Assembly (NCBI GenBank): GCA_963920765.1
Contig: OY987248.1
Span: forward strand, 253,001 to 317,000
DNA from: Ulota crispa
Lineage: Eukaryota > Streptophyta > Bryopsida > Orthotrichales > Orthotrichaceae
Direction of reading: 5' to 3'
Length of the DNA stretch: 64,000 nt
The notes under the pieces are model-generated. The model ran no database searches. It was given only the letters and a program-made list of their open reading frames with translations, and was not told where the DNA came from. The position numbers and the translations under genes are program-made. Below are positions 34,567-46,597 of this stretch, piece by piece (positions within the stretch are counted from its first letter, which is position 1; each line of letters opens with the position of its first letter).

Positions 34567-34779
34567 AATGTATGGGGAGTATTGGCACTACAAGAAAAAG
34601 GTCCTTTTTTGACCAGGTTTTATGACCATAGAAGAACAAAAAATGGTCATTTGACTCGATTACACAAAGACTACAACTCTGAGTCAAGCTTGCAATTTGA
34701 CTACCAGTCATATCCTTGCCTAAATGGTTCCCAAAGAAGCGTTCCCAACAGTGTTTGGGACCTCAAATGAAACCTGACT

Positions 34780-35480
34780 TGGAATTCTCAATTTCTTAAC
34801 TACGCTTAGTCATATATTTATGACTAATATGACTACATATAGTCATATGCATATGACTACATGTAGTCAATTTTACCCATACAAAAGTTAAATTGTAACT
34901 ACGTTTAGTTATGTGTATAAAAAAATCTCTTGATCATTGTGACTGAGGTTTGAAATTTTATGCACTTTTCATGACTTGTTTTAGTCAAGTTTATATAGAA
35001 CTTTGACTAAAATCTCCTAAAATCCAATTATGACTACTATTAGTCATATTTAGCATGTTTTATGACTAATTTTACTAATAAGTATTGTACACAATCACAT
35101 ACATATGCTTAGTCAATGATGACTATCAAATATGACTGCACTTAGTCAATTTTGCTCAAGATCATAAACTCTTGTAAGCCATTTTATTTTAGATACACAC
35201 ATGCTTAGTCAGTGATGACTATCAAATATGACTATATTTAGTCAACTATGTCCAAAATCATTACTTTTTATAAAAATTGTTATTTTGATTCAAAGCAAGA
35301 CTATGTATAGTCAAATATAGATAATTCAATGACTACTACAAGTCATAGAATTTTTGTTAAAACTCTTGCAAAGTATAGTTGAAAACTATGGGTAGTTACA
35401 TTGTATGAATTAACTTGTGTAGTTAATCATCTTTGACGTGGAGTCATAAGTGGATGATTGAATAGATACTACTAGCCATA
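34780..35480. repeat. CACTA left subterminal array of TGACTA/TAGTCA motifs
   Basis: Dozens of 6-bp TGACTA or TAGTCA words occur here, often as palindromes such as TATGACTA...TAGTCATA. The density falls off beyond 35.5 kb. The same words recur near the right end, at 45720-47100. Confidence 0.8.
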
Positions 35481-37040
35481 TAAAAATAGCATATACTGTA
35501 AGTTTTATAGGTGAAGCAGCAACTATAAATATTGCTCTAGGGTCTTCTTCTATATTGCTTACATATCCATGTACCCACGTTTGTCATTTGAACCTATAAT
35601 CACAAAAATAAAGCATTAGATAAAACAACATACAAGAAGATGTTGCAAGTTTTGATTTTGAATTTCAACAAGTTAATAATCTTTGAAATCACTAGGATAC
35701 AAGGCAATAACAAGAGAAACAAATAAGGAAGGAAAATTCAAACACAAATACTTAAAATTTAGATGCAACTTGAAGATATGGATACAAATGTTTGTGAACT
35801 ATTGAAAAGACACAAAATCTCTCAATACAATCACCACCTCTACAAACAAGTAAATCTTCAAAATTTACAAATACAAAAGTTCACATGTCTCAACATTGCA
35901 CACATTGTGAAGTTGTGACGTTTTTGCTTACTAAACTTTGACTACCATTCAAAATACAAATAAAACATCTCCATAAAAGCTTGAACATTATTCACTTTAT
36001 TGAGGCTAGGGATTTACTTATGTGATTAGTATAGATAGCATTAAGGAGCTTCTACATCAACAAAATAGAAACATATCTATACTATAAAATATGTAAACAA
36101 GTAGAAAACGTGCATAAAATGGTTTCTTACTCTTTCTATAATCACAAACAAAGGATACACTTATGCAATAGAACTTAGGCACACATCCAAAGTACAATAC
36201 ATTACTTTTTACAATCTCATCTATAAAAGTCCAAAATACAAGCAAGATCCTAATAAAATTAAACATCAAACACTTGGGCATGTCTAAAGAGACAATCTAG
36301 GTGTTTAAAATACATGTGATTATTATGCATAATATTGCTACCTATAAAAAAGACATGACAATAATTGAGGATATACCAAGATTTAAAAAGGTAGATGATT
36401 TACATCCCCTATTACACTTGTCAAGACGTGGTTGTAACTAGATAAGGTAATTAAAAGGAGAGTTCTAAACTAGGGAGATAACATGGCAACTTACAAGAAG
36501 GTAGTTCCTTGTGGATGTTGTAGTTGCAAAACACCCACAAAAAAAGTTTGAACTATCAAAAAGAATTTTTGGAACAAAAGTCCAAATGATATCTCCATTT
36601 AGCTCTTCTTGCATGTTGGACAAAATGCTTACATAGTTCCCTAATTTCTAACCAACATACAATACAACATTCAATGAAAAAGATCTAAACCACACTACTA
36701 AAATCACAAAGTCCTTTGCAATATCACAGAAACACCTATGTAATATTGCACATTGCTTCTAATTTTTACCATCAAAACTCAAGTCCTTCAAATTGTATAA
36801 TATACCAATCAAACTCTTTAAAAAGGCACCAAATCTATTCAAATGTCAATCAACCTTGCATGAATTCAAAACACATGTTTGGTAATAGAAAACAGATAAA
36901 ACTCTTCCATAAAAAATTGCACCCTCACAACCAATGATAATCTTAAGGACAATAGGAATTTAATTATTTAAAGAGAGATCACAATGCAAGATGCCAATAG
37001 TCAATGCTTTTATTACGTTCAATGGCTTCATACACCAATA
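35481..37040. other. CACTA interior, AT-rich, no gene recognised
   Basis: No ORF of note. Sequence is A/C- and T-rich with no transposase similarity that I can see. Confidence 0.45.
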
Positions 37041-37042
37041 GT

Positions 37043-37437
37043 TGAGCAATTCCAATGGGCTTGAACTAAGACACAACAAATTCTAAGAAGCAATTCCAAT
37101 GCACTTGAACTAAGACACAACAAACCCTAAAAAGTAATTCCAATGCGCTTGAACTAGACACAACAAACCCTAAGAAGCAATTTCAATGTGCTTGAACTAA
37201 GAGACAACAAACTCTAAGAAGCAATTCCAATGCGCTTGAACTAAGACACAACAAACTCTAAGAAGCAATTCCGATGCGCTTGAACCAAGACACAACAAAC
37301 CCTAAGAAGCAATTTCAATGTGCTTGAACTAAGACACAACAAACTCTAAGAAGCAATTCCGATGCGCTTGAACCAAGACACAATAAACCCTAAGAAGTAA
37401 TTCTAATGCGCTTGAACTAAGACACAACAAAACTTGT
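37043..37437. repeat. 43-bp tandem repeat, about nine copies
   Basis: Nine successive units of about 43 bp share AAGCAATTCCAATG, GCTTGAACTAAGACACAAC and AAACCCTAAG. Alternating variants (CCAATGCG or TCAATGTG) suggest a higher-order two-unit repeat in the centre. It lies in the CACTA interior. Confidence 0.88.
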
Positions 37438-37439
37438 GA

Positions 37440-37985
37440 AGAACTTCAAGCTAGCACCTTCAAAAGCAGGAACAACAGCAAGAGAAAGTGTATCAAGTTC
37501 AAAGCGAGTTGGCCAACATTGCCACATTCTAAGGCAAAAGAAATTAAGCATATAAAGTTAAAAGGTAGTTGACAAAAAAACCAATTTTGTAAGACAAAAG
37601 CAACACAGAAATGGAAATGAAATGTGAGAGAAAAGACAAGTGCGAAGAGCTGCTGCGGATATTGCAACACTAATATAGTGGCGGGAAGGAACCAATTAGG
37701 ATTACGGGGAAGGGACAGGAAGACAGCACTAGTAAATACGGAGAAGGGTGGAGCTATGGCAGCAGGAGTAGTGGAACAGATAGCCGGAAAGAAGGGTTGG
37801 AAACAACAGCTGCCAGAGAAGCACAAGGAGCAGCAGCCAGAGAGAAGGGCGCCAAGGAACAACAACAGCCAGAGAAGCGCGAGGAGTAGCAGCCAGAGAG
37901 AAGGGCGCCAAGGAACAACAACAGCGGGAGAGAAGAGCGGTGGTTGCTAAGAAGGGTAGGGCCAGGGTTTTTGGTGTGCACAAAA
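37440..37985. other. GC/AG-rich island within the CACTA element
   Basis: The plus strand is purine-rich with AGCAGCAGCC and GCCAGAGAGAAGGGCGCC blocks, including a tandem duplication of about 57 bp (about 37816-37930). ORFs exist on both strands (minus 37446-37865, plus 37624-37950) but are low-complexity Gln/Arg or Leu/Ser readings. It may be a captured host fragment or a simple-sequence expansion; I call no gene. Confidence 0.45.
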
Positions 37986-38892
37986 GAGATTAGGTATACT
38001 AGTAGAAAATTCAACACAAAATCAACAGAATTTCAACCAAAAATTGTTGATTTTTTTTGTGAATTTGGTCAAGTTGATTTGGGTACTTGTCTATTGATTT
38101 TTTGTTGATTATTTGTTGTTTTCTGTAAATTTTGTGTTGATTTTCTGTTAATTTTCACGTATTTTATGTTGTTCAATTTTTATTTTTTTTTTAATTTAAA
38201 TTTTTTTATTAATAGAATTTTAATTTATTTTATGAAATAGTGAACTTTTTTAGGGGCCGGGCAGCTACCCGAACCCCCGAGTAAGGCTGCTGGCAGTGGG
38301 GTTTGAACCCCCCATCTCTAGGCTCACACTCCACAACTTTACCACATTCTCAAAAACCAGTAGAGAATGTGCACATACACATGTGCACAATAGAATCATG
38401 ATTCTATTTGTACATTAAATGTTCATGTTTTCAGTAACCCAGTACACATTGGAGGCTACTTTGGTCCATTAGAAGATTTTTTTTCAAAAAACTTAGAACT
38501 ACAAAATGTTGGTAAATGTATTTTACTTTCACCTCCAACAATTTTTTTGGATTTCAATCTTTTTATCAAAAGTTATGAGCTAAAATTAAAGAAGGTGTTT
38601 AGAAATTGTAAAAAAATTGTTTATTTCCATTCTTTTGATTTTGTTTATAAATTTTTATTGGAATTCACAAATCTCAAAAGAATTGTTGCACGCAAAGGTT
38701 GGATGCATTAATAATTATTATTTAGTGCTAGTTTTTTTGTAAAGAGAACCTTATTTTGTTAAAATAGCCTCCATAGTTTGATAGCTTCAAATAACATGAA
38801 ATCGTGAAAAGCTACGGAATTAAAACCTTGCAATTATAAAATCCAAATTCTATTGACTTTTGAATAGTTTTAAATATTTTTTAAGGGCATTA

Positions 38893-39288
38893 ATATGTGA
38901 ACCACACCCTTTGAACTACTGTACCACACCCTTGGAGTAAATTTTAGATTTCTACCATCAAAAATTTGAGTTTGAGAATTTTGAAATCAAATTTGGACTT
39001 AGAGACCATGATATTGTCTAGGACCATAAAAAAAGTTGCAATTCAACAACACCCAATGAAAAAGCTTATCCTTTTTTACAAACAAAAATAAAACAAACAA
39101 TTTTCTCCATAACTAAACTTTTTCGTTGGGTATTGTCGAATTGCAACTTTTTTTACGGTTCTAAACAATACCATGGTCTCTAAGTCCAAATCTGAATTCA
39201 AAATTTTCAAATTTAGCTTTTTGATGGTAGAAATCTAAAATTTACCCCGTGGTGTGGTATAGTAATTGGAAGGGTGTGGTACACATAT
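38893..39288. mobile_element. inverted-repeat MITE, 396 bp, inside the second CACTA element
   Basis: The left end ATATGTGAACCACACCCTT and the right end AAGGGTGTGGTACACATAT are inverted repeats. The arms extend inward for about 170 bp (shared TAGATTTCTACCATCAAAAA and CAATTCGACAATACCCAACG-type blocks). It has no coding content. Confidence 0.8.
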
Positions 39289-40199
39289 CAATTCCCATCT
39301 TTTAAAGCTTATAAAAGTATTTAATAAGATTGTTTTTTTTTTAAATTCACTTGGTTAGTAATAGAAGGAAAAATACTAAAAGTACCCTTTAAGTCTTTCA
39401 AAATATCAAGTTTACGCCAAAAATATTTGAAACATAAAAAATATTCCTTGTTTTTTGTGGGAATATCAATTATACTCCTATTATTTTGGAAAAATAACAA
39501 AAAAGCTCTTCTATTTTGAAATGTTAAATATATCCTTGTGTTATTTGAAATGTAAAAATCACCTTTGGTTTCTTGTAAGAATTTGCATTAAACTATACAC
39601 TTGATTATCATATAACACAAAGATATAAATAATTTAAAATAGTTGAGGAGCATTTTTAATATTTTTCCAATACATGAGAAGCATTGTTGATATTTATACA
39701 AAAAGGAAAGATATTTTTGGTACTTTTAATCCTTGAGGGATATATATGATTTTTTCAAAGAATTGAGGAGCATCTTTTATATTTGTTTGTAAAGAAATTT
39801 TGGTATTTAAAACAACAAAATGTTGTACTTTTTATACAAAATTTTGTTGAATTAGTGAAGTTGTGTCCAAAAGTGTCCAGATCAACAGAAAACTGTTGAT
39901 TTTTTTGTTATTATGGTCATGTTTTTACTCGACTTCAAAGGTTGCTAATTTTAAATCTAACCAAATTGTGAAAAGTAAAGAAAATAAAACCAGTCAATGT
40001 ACACTCAAACTTCTAAAAGATTCTATTTTTTTTGAAAACTTCTTTTATTTTTTAAAACTTCAAAACATTTTAATGAGGTCCAAAAAGATTCTAGAAAGAT
40101 TTCAAAAACAAACCTAAACTATTGTAATAGCTTTTTTATTAAAAATGTTTTAAAGTATTTTGATGAATTACAAAAAGATTCCTGAAGGACTCTAATTCA

Positions 40200-41130
40200 A
40201 TCTAAGAGATTCTATTTCTATAAATATTTTGAAGTACTTTACCAAATTTCATGAAGATTTTAAAAGATTTTCAAAGATTCCAAAAAGGTTCTTGGAAATT
40301 CTCAGAGATTCTCAAAGATTTTTAAAATTTCAAAAAAGATTCTCAAAAGATTCACAAAGATTCTTAAAGATTCTCAAAGCTTCTCAAAGCTTCTAGGAAG
40401 ATTCCAAGATTATTCTTAAAGATTTTCAAAAATTCTCAAAAAATTTCAAAATTCCTAGAACCTTTCCAAAGATTCTCAAATATTCCAAACTATTCTCAAA
40501 GATTTTCAAGAATTCTCAAAGATTCCAAAGAGATTCTCAAAGATTCCAAAAAGATTTTCAAAGATTCTAAGAAGATTCTCAAAGATTCTAGAAAAACTTG
40601 AAAAGGTTCCCAAAGATTTCCAAAATTCTCAAGGATTCCAAAAAGATTCTAAAAGATTCTCAAAGATTCTCAATTATCCTCAAACATTCTCAAAGATTTC
40701 AAAAAAACCTAAAATGATTTCCAAAGATTCCCAAAGATTTTTAAAGATTCCTAAAAGATTCTCAATGATTCTCAAAGATTCTCAAAGATTCTCAATTGTC
40801 CTCAAACATTCTCAAAGATTCCAAAAAAACTTGAAAACATTCCCACAGATTTTCAAAGATTCTCAAAGATTCCTAAACGATTCTTAAAGATTCCAAGAAG
40901 ATTCTCAAAGATTCTAAAATCTTGAAAAGATTCTTGAAAATCTTGAAAAGATTCTTGAAAATCTTGAAAAGATTTTCAATGATTCCCAGAAGATTCGTAA
41001 AGATTTACAAAAAATTCCCAAAAGATTCTAAAATCTTGAAAAGATTCTTGAAAATCTTGAAAAGATTTTCAATGATTCCCAGAAGATTCGTGAAGATTTA
41101 CAAAAAATTCCCAAAAGATTCTCAAAAGAT
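40200..41130. repeat. degenerate AAAGATTCTC repeat field with a tandem duplication
   Basis: Words of the AAAGATTCTC and AAAGATTCCA type recur with roughly 10-15 bp periodicity for almost 1 kb. A unit of about 92 bp containing CAATGATTCCCAGAAGATTC occurs twice in tandem at about 40937-41120. The 87-codon plus ORF (40922-41185) is a translation of this repeat. Confidence 0.82.
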
Positions 41131-41687
41131 TCCAAAATTTCTGTTGATTCAGATAATGGTGTCCAAATCAACAGAACGTATTTAGTTTTTTACAGAATTC
41201 TGTTAAATTAGTCAATTAGCGTGGACAAGTGCCCAAATCAGCAAGAAACTGTTGGTTTTTTGTTATTTTGGACGGAGTTTTCTACTAGTGGTAGGAGGCT
41301 CATAAAATGTCCATCTAAGCGCTAAAATTGGATTTTGGGGAGGTGAAACTTTTTGAAATATTTTTCAATAAATTTTCCTTGAAAGACAAGAGGAATTGGC
41401 ATCTAACTCAAGTTGTTTCAAAAAATTTGGAGCTTTGTGGACATAGTTATGAAATTTTGAAGTTGAAGTGCATAGGGCTCTAAAATCGTCCACCTCCTCA
41501 AATGTGCTCCACTTGTACATTTTTGAAGCCTATAAAGACAGCATGTACAAGGAGCGTACATTTGAGAAAGTGGACGGTTTTAACCCTTACATGCCTAAGT
41601 CATCAAACTTTGGTGTTTGGAACACCGAAATTTGGTGCCTTGGGCATTTAGGGTTTAATGCTCGAACGGTTTCAGAGCCTCCTACCT

Positions 41688-43847
41688 TATAACAAAATTA
41701 TACAAGCTAAGTAGGTTTTCCCGCTACACACAAGGACAAGTAAAGATAGAAAATAAAAGTCTTTCTCTACTATTGGCCTATGGGATTCCTTTACTAAAGG
41801 AAACTCAAGTGAACTCTAGTTAACCATGTGGAGAGCGTATATAAGCCAAAGATGTTTTTAGGTTTAGGGTTTAGGCAAAATTTTACCAAGAAATTAAACA
41901 CTAACATAGGATTTTGGAGAAGAGGACTTAAAGATAGCTTTGGTGGTTGCGGAGAAGGACAGGACCAAGGAAACTTTCTTTTTCTTTTTCTCTCTTTTTC
42001 AACCTGGGATTGCTTTGGTTTGAGAAGTTTATACTTGCTCATAGGGTCACTCTTAAAAACATACCCTTTTTTTTGGAGTTCCTAGAATTGTTAACTTTAT
42101 ATAACTATAAAATTAAATATTTCAACAACTTATGGTGCCTTTAACAATGAAACATATATTGAGGCTGATTCACATTATGGCCAACCAAGTAGAGAGGCCG
42201 TAGAATTGAGTGGCCAAATTTTCTTGAGAGGTCAAAGAAATGGGTTGAAATTAGGTAAGAAAATCATGAAACTACTAAAATCACAATGATCTCTAGAATA
42301 TCACATCTACACCTCTATAATATCACATCTCTAGTCTTTGTGATATCAATTAATGATACTACTACAATCACAAAGATCTTCATAATACCACAGACACACA
42401 TTTTGCGATACCACATCATACAACTAAAATCATAGCAACTTGTGTAGTATCACATCCTAATCTTTGAAATATCATGTTTTCAATCTTTGTGATATTATAC
42501 TACTAAAACTAGCATATTATCATACTACTAAAATCACAAGGCTCTCCATCATATCACATTTTTTACAAAATTTGATATTATAGAGTTCACCAATAGCCAT
42601 TGCACTTTTGTAATGTTGCATTGTGTTAAATTGTAATATTATAGAGGTACAATGATATTATGAAGGTTAAGCAAAGTGATGTTATAGAAGTTTTAGTTTG
42701 AATCTTTTTTTTTGCCTTCAATGTATTCATCATCGCATATATTTCATACCTTAAAATTTGTACTGTACATTTCAATTACAATTATTACTCTATATTCTAT
42801 CTAAATATATGAAAATCTTATTCATGTATCACTACAACAAAATGGGCATTTTATGGGTCTAAGTTATTGCTATTGTGAGTCATTTATAATTACAAATGAC
42901 TCACAACAATCATAATTTAGAGTCATAAAACACCCGTTTTGTTGTCATATATGGTATAGTGAATGCATAGCGTAGCAAGCTCCAAGAACTAGTCATACTA
43001 CTAAAATCACAAAGATCTCTCTAATATCATGTTTGCACCTTTGTGATATCACATCTCTAGTCTCTTTTGATATTATCACAAAGAAACAATTTGAAAACCT
43101 ACCAAAAATTTTGGTTTGCATTCTATCTAACATATGAAAATTGTGCTACAATTATAATGCTAAATGCGTAGTGTAGCAAACACCAACCGCTACTTAATCC
43201 CTAGAGCACTAAGCTATATTTTCATCAAAACCGCTACAAAACTGCCACTTCTAAAACCAGTACCAAATTTTAGGAAAGAACACTTTTTCATACACAAAAC
43301 TATAAGATTGTGTGGAACAAAAGTTTCAAAATATGTAAAAAAAAAATCAAAAAATTCCACCATGTAGATTGTAAGATACTCATGAGTTTGAATTAACAAA
43401 AAGCCATTTTTTGTCCTTGCAAAAACTTGGGCAATTATACTTCACAAGGTCACCTTTGTATGAATTTTTTTCAAAATGCTCATAACTCTTTGGATTCATT
43501 CTTCAAAGCATGTTGGATGTATACTTGAAAATTTTCAAATCATTTGGAATTGTACAACACATGGGAAATAATAGTAAGTAAAAAGAAGTAGAGAATGTTC
43601 AAAACACTAAAATGTTAAATTTATTTGTGGAAATGAATAATGCCAATCCCAAAAATTTGCAATTATAATAAAAAAATTAAATTATTTTTATTTTATTTTT
43701 TCCTAAATGTTGAAAATTGAGTAAAATAAATGACTTCAATTTTTTTTCAATAGAGAATCTATAACTACTCGCAAACAAAAAGTGCTCATAAGTTCTTATC
43801 TCATCATTAAAATGGAATGATTCAAAGCTTTCCACATACACATAAAT
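41688..43847. other. CACTA interior with dispersed short repeats, no gene
   Basis: A phrase of the type CTACTAAAATCACAA...GATATCACATC recurs several times between 42270 and 43075. A possible 116-bp mini-CACTA-like hairpin (CACTACAACAAAATGGGC to GGGTGTTTT/CCCGTTTTGTTGTCA) lies at about 42831-42946, with TAT on both sides. No coding sequence is recognised. Confidence 0.45.
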
Positions 43848-44388
43848 CCCCTAAAGGACCATTGTCCCTTTTGGAGACAAATGGGATTTCAAGCATGTAC
43901 CTATGGCTAAGCTACTTTGCGTGATTTTTTGAAACTTTTATTGAAGGTGAGAATTTCAAAGATCTATGTGGGAATGTAATTTTTTCATCATTCCGCCATT
44001 TATTGAAGAAGTTAAAAATGAAAATTGAGAAACCACACCTACCTGCAAACTAAAACTTCTCATAACTTTCATCTCATTTATCAAAATTGAATGATTCAAA
44101 GCTCCCCTTGTCTATGTAAGTCTGAAGAACCTATATCAGATTTTTATTTGAAAAAAATGAAATTTTTAAAGAAGTTTTTGGCTGCCCAGGGAGCGTCATT
44201 TCTAGATTTTTATTTTTAACTTCTTCTATAATTGTCAGAGTGATGAAATAATTACATTCCCACATAGATCTTTGAAACCCTTACCTTCAATAAAAGTTTC
44301 AAAAAATCACGCAAAGTAGCTTAGCCATAGGTACATGCCTGAAATCCCATTTGTCCCCAAAAGGGACAACGGTCCTTTAGGGGTTAAA
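43848..44388. mobile_element. TTAA-family inverted-repeat copy, 541 bp
   Basis: The left end is CCCCTAAAGGACCATTGTCC; the right end reads GGACAACGGTCCTTTAGGGG. The inverted repeats extend for at least 140 bp. TTAA follows the right end (44389-44392), but the left flank is AAAT. The sequence matches the left part of 47204-48131. Nearby sequence (43400-43847 and to about 44642) also resembles 47204-48131 in the opposite orientation, so this is a rearranged or nested copy. Confidence 0.65.
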
Positions 44389-44852
44389 CTAGTTTTAAAT
44401 TTTTGTTTTTGAAAAACTTAATTTTTTCTAATCTATCCAAACTTCCCGGCCAAGAAAAGAAGTAACATATTTGGCCATAACTTTTTGCTCATAATTCCAA
44501 ATGCATTGAAATTTAGTGCATATGAAAGATATTCCTCATGCACACCTTCTAAAACCAACCTAAAGCATGAAAATCTCCAATTTCATGCACTTTCCTAAAA
44601 TTGCTATGTTGCCAAAAATATAGCTTGGTCCTTTAGGGATTTGCCCTTAAAGGATATAGCTACTATAATACATAGTATAGACACTGCTGTACAACTGGCA
44701 TTTGCTACCAATTTTTTTTTTAAATTTGGGATCTTAACTACCTCACTAGAACAACATTGATCTATATTCAAACTTCTTTGTTGACCTCAAATGTAATAAA
44801 GGTATGGATGCACTCCAAATACAAGAGGAATACCTCGTATTTTACTAGTTGC

Positions 44853-45436
44853 TTGGGGGGGTCACTTAGTGTATTCCTACAAACCACGTGCAATAAAATT
44901 TTGACCCCCCTATTTTATGTTTTAAAATTTAAATAAAAAGAAAAGAAAAAAACATGAGTAGATTCTCCTACTTTGAAAGTTTATGTTCTAAATTATTGAT
45001 AATTTTATATATTAATTATAATTAGTTACAAATTTTTGAAGTAAAAAGATACATTGCAAAGTTGAAAATAACTTTCACACCCCTATTTTATATATGAAAG
45101 AATTTTTTGAAAAATACTCAAAAAAATTTCAAAAATGAGGCTCTATTGAAAGTTTATATTTCTTGAATATTGATGCAATGGTCATCTAAATGTGTTCTCT
45201 ATAAATATTTGAGTTGAAAAACATGCCATTTTAGTTCATTTTTCAACCTGCTCTAGAAATCATTTAGTATATTATTTGAATTGGAGATTTTGGCAGTAGA
45301 ATCATATAGTCATGATTAAACAATGCTCAAAACTACAGGTTGAAATCATAGTTTATTAAAAAGTAAATAGGGGTCAAAAAATCACTTTATTGCACGTGGT
45401 AGACTATAGATACACTAAGTGATCCCCCAAGACTGG
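44853..45436. mobile_element. inverted-repeat element, about 584 bp
   Basis: Arms of about 85 bp are reverse complements, with CTTGGGGGGGTCACTTAGTG on the left and CACTAAGTGATCCCCCAAG on the right. Both include CACGTGCAATAAA. The interior is AT-rich. It is probably another small non-autonomous transposon in the CACTA interior; a target duplication is not clear. Confidence 0.65.
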
Positions 45437-46566
45437 TTGCAAAGGGCTGCTTTGTCTTTTAAGGGTTAAGGTTATAAAAAACGTTCAAAGTGTGGATTTG
45501 GCTCAAGTCTAAAACTATCCGCTTTGGAGAAGAATGTGTATTTAGAGCATTGTAGGTATCTCAAAAAGAATCATCCATATCATTATATGAAAACAATCTT
45601 GAAACTTGATACAAAACCTTGGCTTATTTTTTTCAAGTGATACTGTAACCATGGCATTTAGTATATTATAGCTTTTGTAACTTGTTTTCAAATCAAGGCC
45701 AAGTGTAGTTGGATAAAATGATTGTAGTCATAAGAAATTTGTTAGATGACTAAAGACAATCATGTCTTGTACAAACCTGACTAGTTTTGGTCGTAGACAA
45801 GTATAAGCATAAAACCAATGTCTAATGTGAGGCATGTAGGACAACAATTTGACTGCAAGTAGTTATAATTAAGCTTTTGGATGACTAGAAATAGTCATAT
45901 GTTGTATCGTATACACCATCATAACAAATGAGGCTTTAAGCATATAGCTTCACATGGTCTTGCATCAAATTCCAAAATATATTTAGAGAACAATAAAAAT
46001 TGCCAACACACTTGCATGTCTATGTTGGTATTGGATGAAAAGAGGAATGGAACAATAGGGAAGGCATTTGCCATATCACAATTTTAGAAGGCATAAAGAA
46101 TATAAAAAACAAACCTTAACTTCTAAAGGCCTAAGGGGTGTTTTCACAAAAAACTGTAAACAATTGTGTTTTTTGAGTATTTTGAGGTAAAATGAATTTT
46201 GAATTTTTTTTTCATACTTCAATCTTACAAACTTTTGGTAAAACATTTATGTAATGTGTGCAAAAAAAATTCAACCCATTTGACCGCACGGATTGAAAAA
46301 TGATAAGATTCAAAGTTCTATAAATAGATTTTTTTTTGTCCTTGCCTGATAGGGTCAATAGACCTTGGGCTTCATTGGAGTAAAATTTTTGGTTGGCATG
46401 AATTAAAGTTTTTTGCCCATTGACATCAGAATCTTATTAGATACATACATAAAAAAATCAAGGGCAAATTATAAGTCTAACTTACTCTAAATTGCCTTGC
46501 AATACAAGGAGGTCTAAAAACTTGATAATACATTAGGAAGTTTAGAATAATTTCTTGTGCATAGTG

Positions 46567-46569
<3 letters not shown>

Positions 46570-46594
<25 letters not shown>
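46570..46594. repeat. 25-bp poly-T tract
   Basis: An uninterrupted homopolymer of T near the right part of the CACTA element. Confidence 0.95.

Positions 46595-46597
<3 letters not shown>

Larger units (their letters stand above)
37997..41290. mobile_element. second CACTA transposon, 3.3 kb
   Basis: The left end is TACTAGTAGAAAATTC (first C changed to T); the right end reads GAGTTTTCTACTAGTG. Inverted-repeat match covers ACTAGTAGAAAA and beyond, and subterminal CAACAGAA/TTCTGTTG motifs recur at both ends. GTA is duplicated at 37994-37996 and 41291-41293. It contains a 396-bp MITE (38893-39288) and a degenerate GATTCTCAAA repeat field. It has no transposase ORF. Confidence 0.82.
37992..41687. 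mobile_element. AGGTAGG-family MITE split by a CACTA element
   Basis: The MITE begins AGGTA at 37992-37996 and resumes GGAGGCTCATAAAATG from 41294, ending GAGCCTCCTACCT at 41687 before TA. The left flank is TT rather than TA. Subtracting the 3294-bp CACTA element and its 3-bp duplication leaves 399 bp. That is nearly identical in size to the family member at 55008-55405 (398 bp), with which it shares inverted GTCCATCTAAG sequence. Confidence 0.8.

Noticed and set aside
37043..37437. Regularly spaced repeats as a CRISPR array
   Set aside because: Units are contiguous 43-bp tandem copies without unique spacers, in a plant transposon.
37446..37950. Opposing ORFs in the GC-rich island as coding genes
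   Set aside because: Both are low-complexity readings of a duplicated AG-rich sequence inside a transposon.
40922..41185. 87-codon Lys/Phe/Ile-rich ORF
   Set aside because: A translation of the AAAGATTCTTG repeat unit; no independent evidence.
42831..42946. Mini-CACTA element with CACTACAACAAAATGGGC end
   Set aside because: The right end lacks a clear TAGTG and is only a partial inverted match; kept as a note in the interior description.
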